Under the pieces are notes generated by a model. It was not told the DNA's origin. It saw only the letters and a program-made list of their open reading frames with translations, and made no database searches. A DNA stretch of 6,067 bases from an uncultured Eubacteriales bacterium (lineage in GTDB: Bacteria > Bacillota > Clostridia > Monoglobales > Monoglobaceae), in the NCBI GenBank assembly GCA_900555375.1, contig USLC01000050.1, positions 1 through 6,067 of the forward strand, in the 5' to 3' direction. Every line of letters starts with the position of its first letter. Positions within the stretch are counted from its first letter, which is position 1. A program made the position numbers and the translations under genes. This document shows positions 4,570-6,067 of this stretch, piece after piece.

Positions 4570-6067
4570 TTAACTATTCCGCCGCGGATTTTTACATCTG
4601 CGCATAATCAGCTTTCTTATAATATCAATCGGAATTATGGTAAGCGCAAGAATAATAACCGCCGTCCACTCACGCATATCAAGCCCCGCCGTTCTGAGTA
4701 TTCTTCCGCCGTAATACGTCATAAGCACCTGAACGGCGGCTATTCCGCCCATAACAATTAAAAACTGCTTGTTAAGCGCAAGATTTTCAAAAAGGTCTAT
4801 CCCATCACAGCGCGCATTAAACGCATTGCAAATCCCCAAAAAGATAAACAAAGTAAAATATCCCGTGTAAAAATATATATCGTTTTGTGCCGGTCTGAAC
4901 AGGCCGCGTATGTAAGGCGATATAAAAAACACAAGACTAAGCGCACATATATAAAGTCCGTCCGTCACTATCGCACTCCACATATCTTTATCTATTATGC
5001 TTTCATCGCGCTTCCTCGGCATCTCGCCCATAAAGCGGTTCAGGGCAGGCTCGCCGCCGAAGGCAATCGCCGCAAGGCTGTCAATCATCAGATTTGTCCA
5101 TATCATCTGCGATATGTCAAGCGGTTTTTCGATACCCACAATGGGACCGAGCATTGACACCGTTACAGCTGCCACATTGATTGTCAGCTGAAACCTTATA
5201 AACTTTTTTATGCTTTTATATATTGTTCTGCCGTATAAAACCGCGTTTCTGATTGATTTAAAGTTATCGTCAAGAATCACTATATCCGCCGCCGCGGCTG
5301 CCGCTTCCGCTCCGCCGCCCATTGCAAACCCAACATCAGCAAGCTTAAGCGCAGGTGCATCATTTACTCCGTCGCCCGTCATACCTACTACCATATTCAT
5401 CTTCTGCGCAATTTTTACAAGTCTGCTTTTGTCAGACGGCAGAGCTCTTGCCACAACCTGAAGCTTGGGCAAAAGCATTTTTATTTCTTTGTCCGACATT
5501 GCCGCAAGTTCTCTTGATGTCAGTATAACTCCTCCGCTTGTCAAAAGCCCCGCCTCTCTCGCTATTGCCGCGGCGGTCTCTGCCCTGTCGCCCGTAATCA
5601 TCACAACCTGAATCCCCGCTCTTTTAACATCGGCTATTGCCGCTCTTGCCTCGGGTCTTACATCATCTCTAATCGCCGCTATTCCTATAAGCGTCATATT
5701 TTTGGGGAGCTCGTCGCCGCAGCTTCCGTCCGCCGCGGCAATTGCAATAAGCCTCATTGCATCGCCTGCCGCTGCAGATAGTTTTTCATTTAAAGCACTT
5801 TGCTTAAACTTCTGCTTTCCGCCGCGTATATCATAAAACTCGCCGCAAAGCGGCAGAATAATCTCGGGGGCACCCTTTACAAGGGTAATCCTTCTTCCGC
5901 TGTCAACACAAGCCATAGAATACTTCTTCTCGGACGTAAACGGAATACTTTTAATAATCTCCGCTCCGTTTGCGGCAATGCCGCGCCTGCCCGCAAATTC
6001 CAGCAGAGCTTTCTCCGTTGCGTTTCCGCCGATAATCTTCCTGCCCGAAAAACGTGCGGCCGAATTT
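4570..6067 (-). CDS. P-type cation-transporting ATPase, probably Ca2+ (5' end outside window)
   Basis: This is an ATP-driven membrane pump. The frame stays open to the window edge (first full codon at 6066), so the 498 residues seen are the C-terminal part; an ATG at 5916 is internal. In window numbering, the nucleotide-binding domain shows GGNATEKALLEFA, FTSEKKYSMACV and KGAPE (64-68). The phosphorylation-domain hinge shows MITGDRAET (TGD at 158-160) and MTGDGVNDAPALKLADVGFAMG (TGDGVND 230-236). Six membrane helices follow (about 290-485). M5 (FIRFQLTINVAAV) and M6 (WTNLMIDS, Asn325 and Asp329) resemble plasma-membrane-type Ca2+-ATPases, where these M6 residues bind Ca2+. The phosphorylated DKTGT, actuator domain and M1-M4 lie outside the window. 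One oddity is that the usual GTEVAKEAAD after the hinge is replaced by GAEAAAAAAD (251-260). Mg2+ or another cation cannot be excluded. The stop is 40 nt before the carboxypeptidase ATG, with no clear terminator between. Confidence 0.93.
   Translation of the reverse strand, partial: NSAARFSGRKIIGGNATEKALLEFAGRRGIAANGAEIIKSIPFTSEKKYSMACVDSGRRITLVKGAPEIILPLCGEFYDIRGGKQKFKQSALNEKLSAAAGDAMRLIAIAAADGSCGDELPKNMTLIGIAAIRDDVRPEARAAIADVKRAGIQVVMITGDRAETAAAIAREAGLLTSGGVILTSRELAAMSDKEIKMLLPKLQVVARALPSDKSRLVKIAQKMNMVVGMTGDGVNDAPALKLADVGFAMGGGAEAAAAAADIVILDDNFKSIRNAVLYGRTIYKSIKKFIRFQLTINVAAVTVSMLGPIVGIEKPLDISQMIWTNLMIDSLAAIAFGGEPALNRFMGEMPRKRDESIIDKDMWSAIVTDGLYICALSLVFFISPYIRGLFRPAQNDIYFYTGYFTLFIFLGICNAFNARCDGIDLFENLALNKQFLIVMGGIAAVQVLMTYYGGRILRTAGLDMREWTAVIILALTIIPIDIIRKLIMRRCKNPRRNS

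Noticed and set aside
4558..4582. 7-bp inverted repeat GCGGAAT/ATTCCGC around the ATPase stop codon as a terminator
   Set aside because: The stem is short, the loop is 11 nt, and on the minus strand it is followed by ATAATATAAACAG rather than a U-run; the genes are 40 nt apart and likely co-transcribed.
4885..5461. Plus-strand open frames inside the P-type ATPase gene
   Set aside because: They are antisense to a gene with all expected motifs, with no independent support.

Overview
The window looks like a chromosomal segment of an anaerobic Firmicute, most likely an uncultured member of the Clostridia. The evidence is strong AGGAGG-type ribosome binding sites, mixed codon usage at moderate GC, a D-Ala-D-Ala carboxypeptidase of Gram-positive type, and the subunits of a biotin-dependent decarboxylase typical of fermentative anaerobes. 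Every gene I can support lies on the minus strand. The long plus-strand open frames are antisense shadows. I see no RNA genes, insertion sequences, CRISPR arrays or phage genes.

Reading in the direction of transcription (high to low coordinates): the 3' two thirds of a P-type cation ATPase, probably a Ca2+ pump (6067-4570, start outside the window). After 40 bp comes a secreted D-alanyl-D-alanine carboxypeptidase (4529-3363). A 220 bp intergenic region follows, holding a good sigma-A-type promoter with a perfect 30 bp palindrome immediately after its -10 box. Next is an RluB-type 23S rRNA pseudouridine synthase (GTG start at 3142, end 2342), then the decarboxylase cluster: carboxyltransferase alpha subunit (about 2285-764), a small OadG/MmdD-type membrane subunit (750-382), and the biotin carrier subunit (308 to beyond position 1).

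The last three genes match the order mmdA-mmdD-(mmdE)-mmdC of Na+-translocating methylmalonyl-CoA decarboxylase, with mmdE absent. In that complex the alpha subunit moves CO2 from the acyl-CoA to biotin on the carrier. A multi-membrane-pass beta subunit, expected just beyond position 1 but not visible, then releases CO2 and exports Na+. The small membrane subunit holds the complex together. The cell-wall, rRNA-modification and ion-pump genes upstream are housekeeping neighbours with no evident functional link.

The most notable observation is that the alpha-subunit gene is broken near its 5' end. Its proper ATG, ribosome binding site and first 31 codons lie in a different frame from the remaining 475 codons. 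The junction lacks about five conserved residues, which fits a net 14-nt deletion. Other points are the promoter/palindrome upstream of rluB, an abrupt codon-usage change inside the biotin carrier gene, and an alanine-rich replacement in a normally conserved ATPase segment. I found no convincing undescribed system; the window is mostly ordinary core genome.
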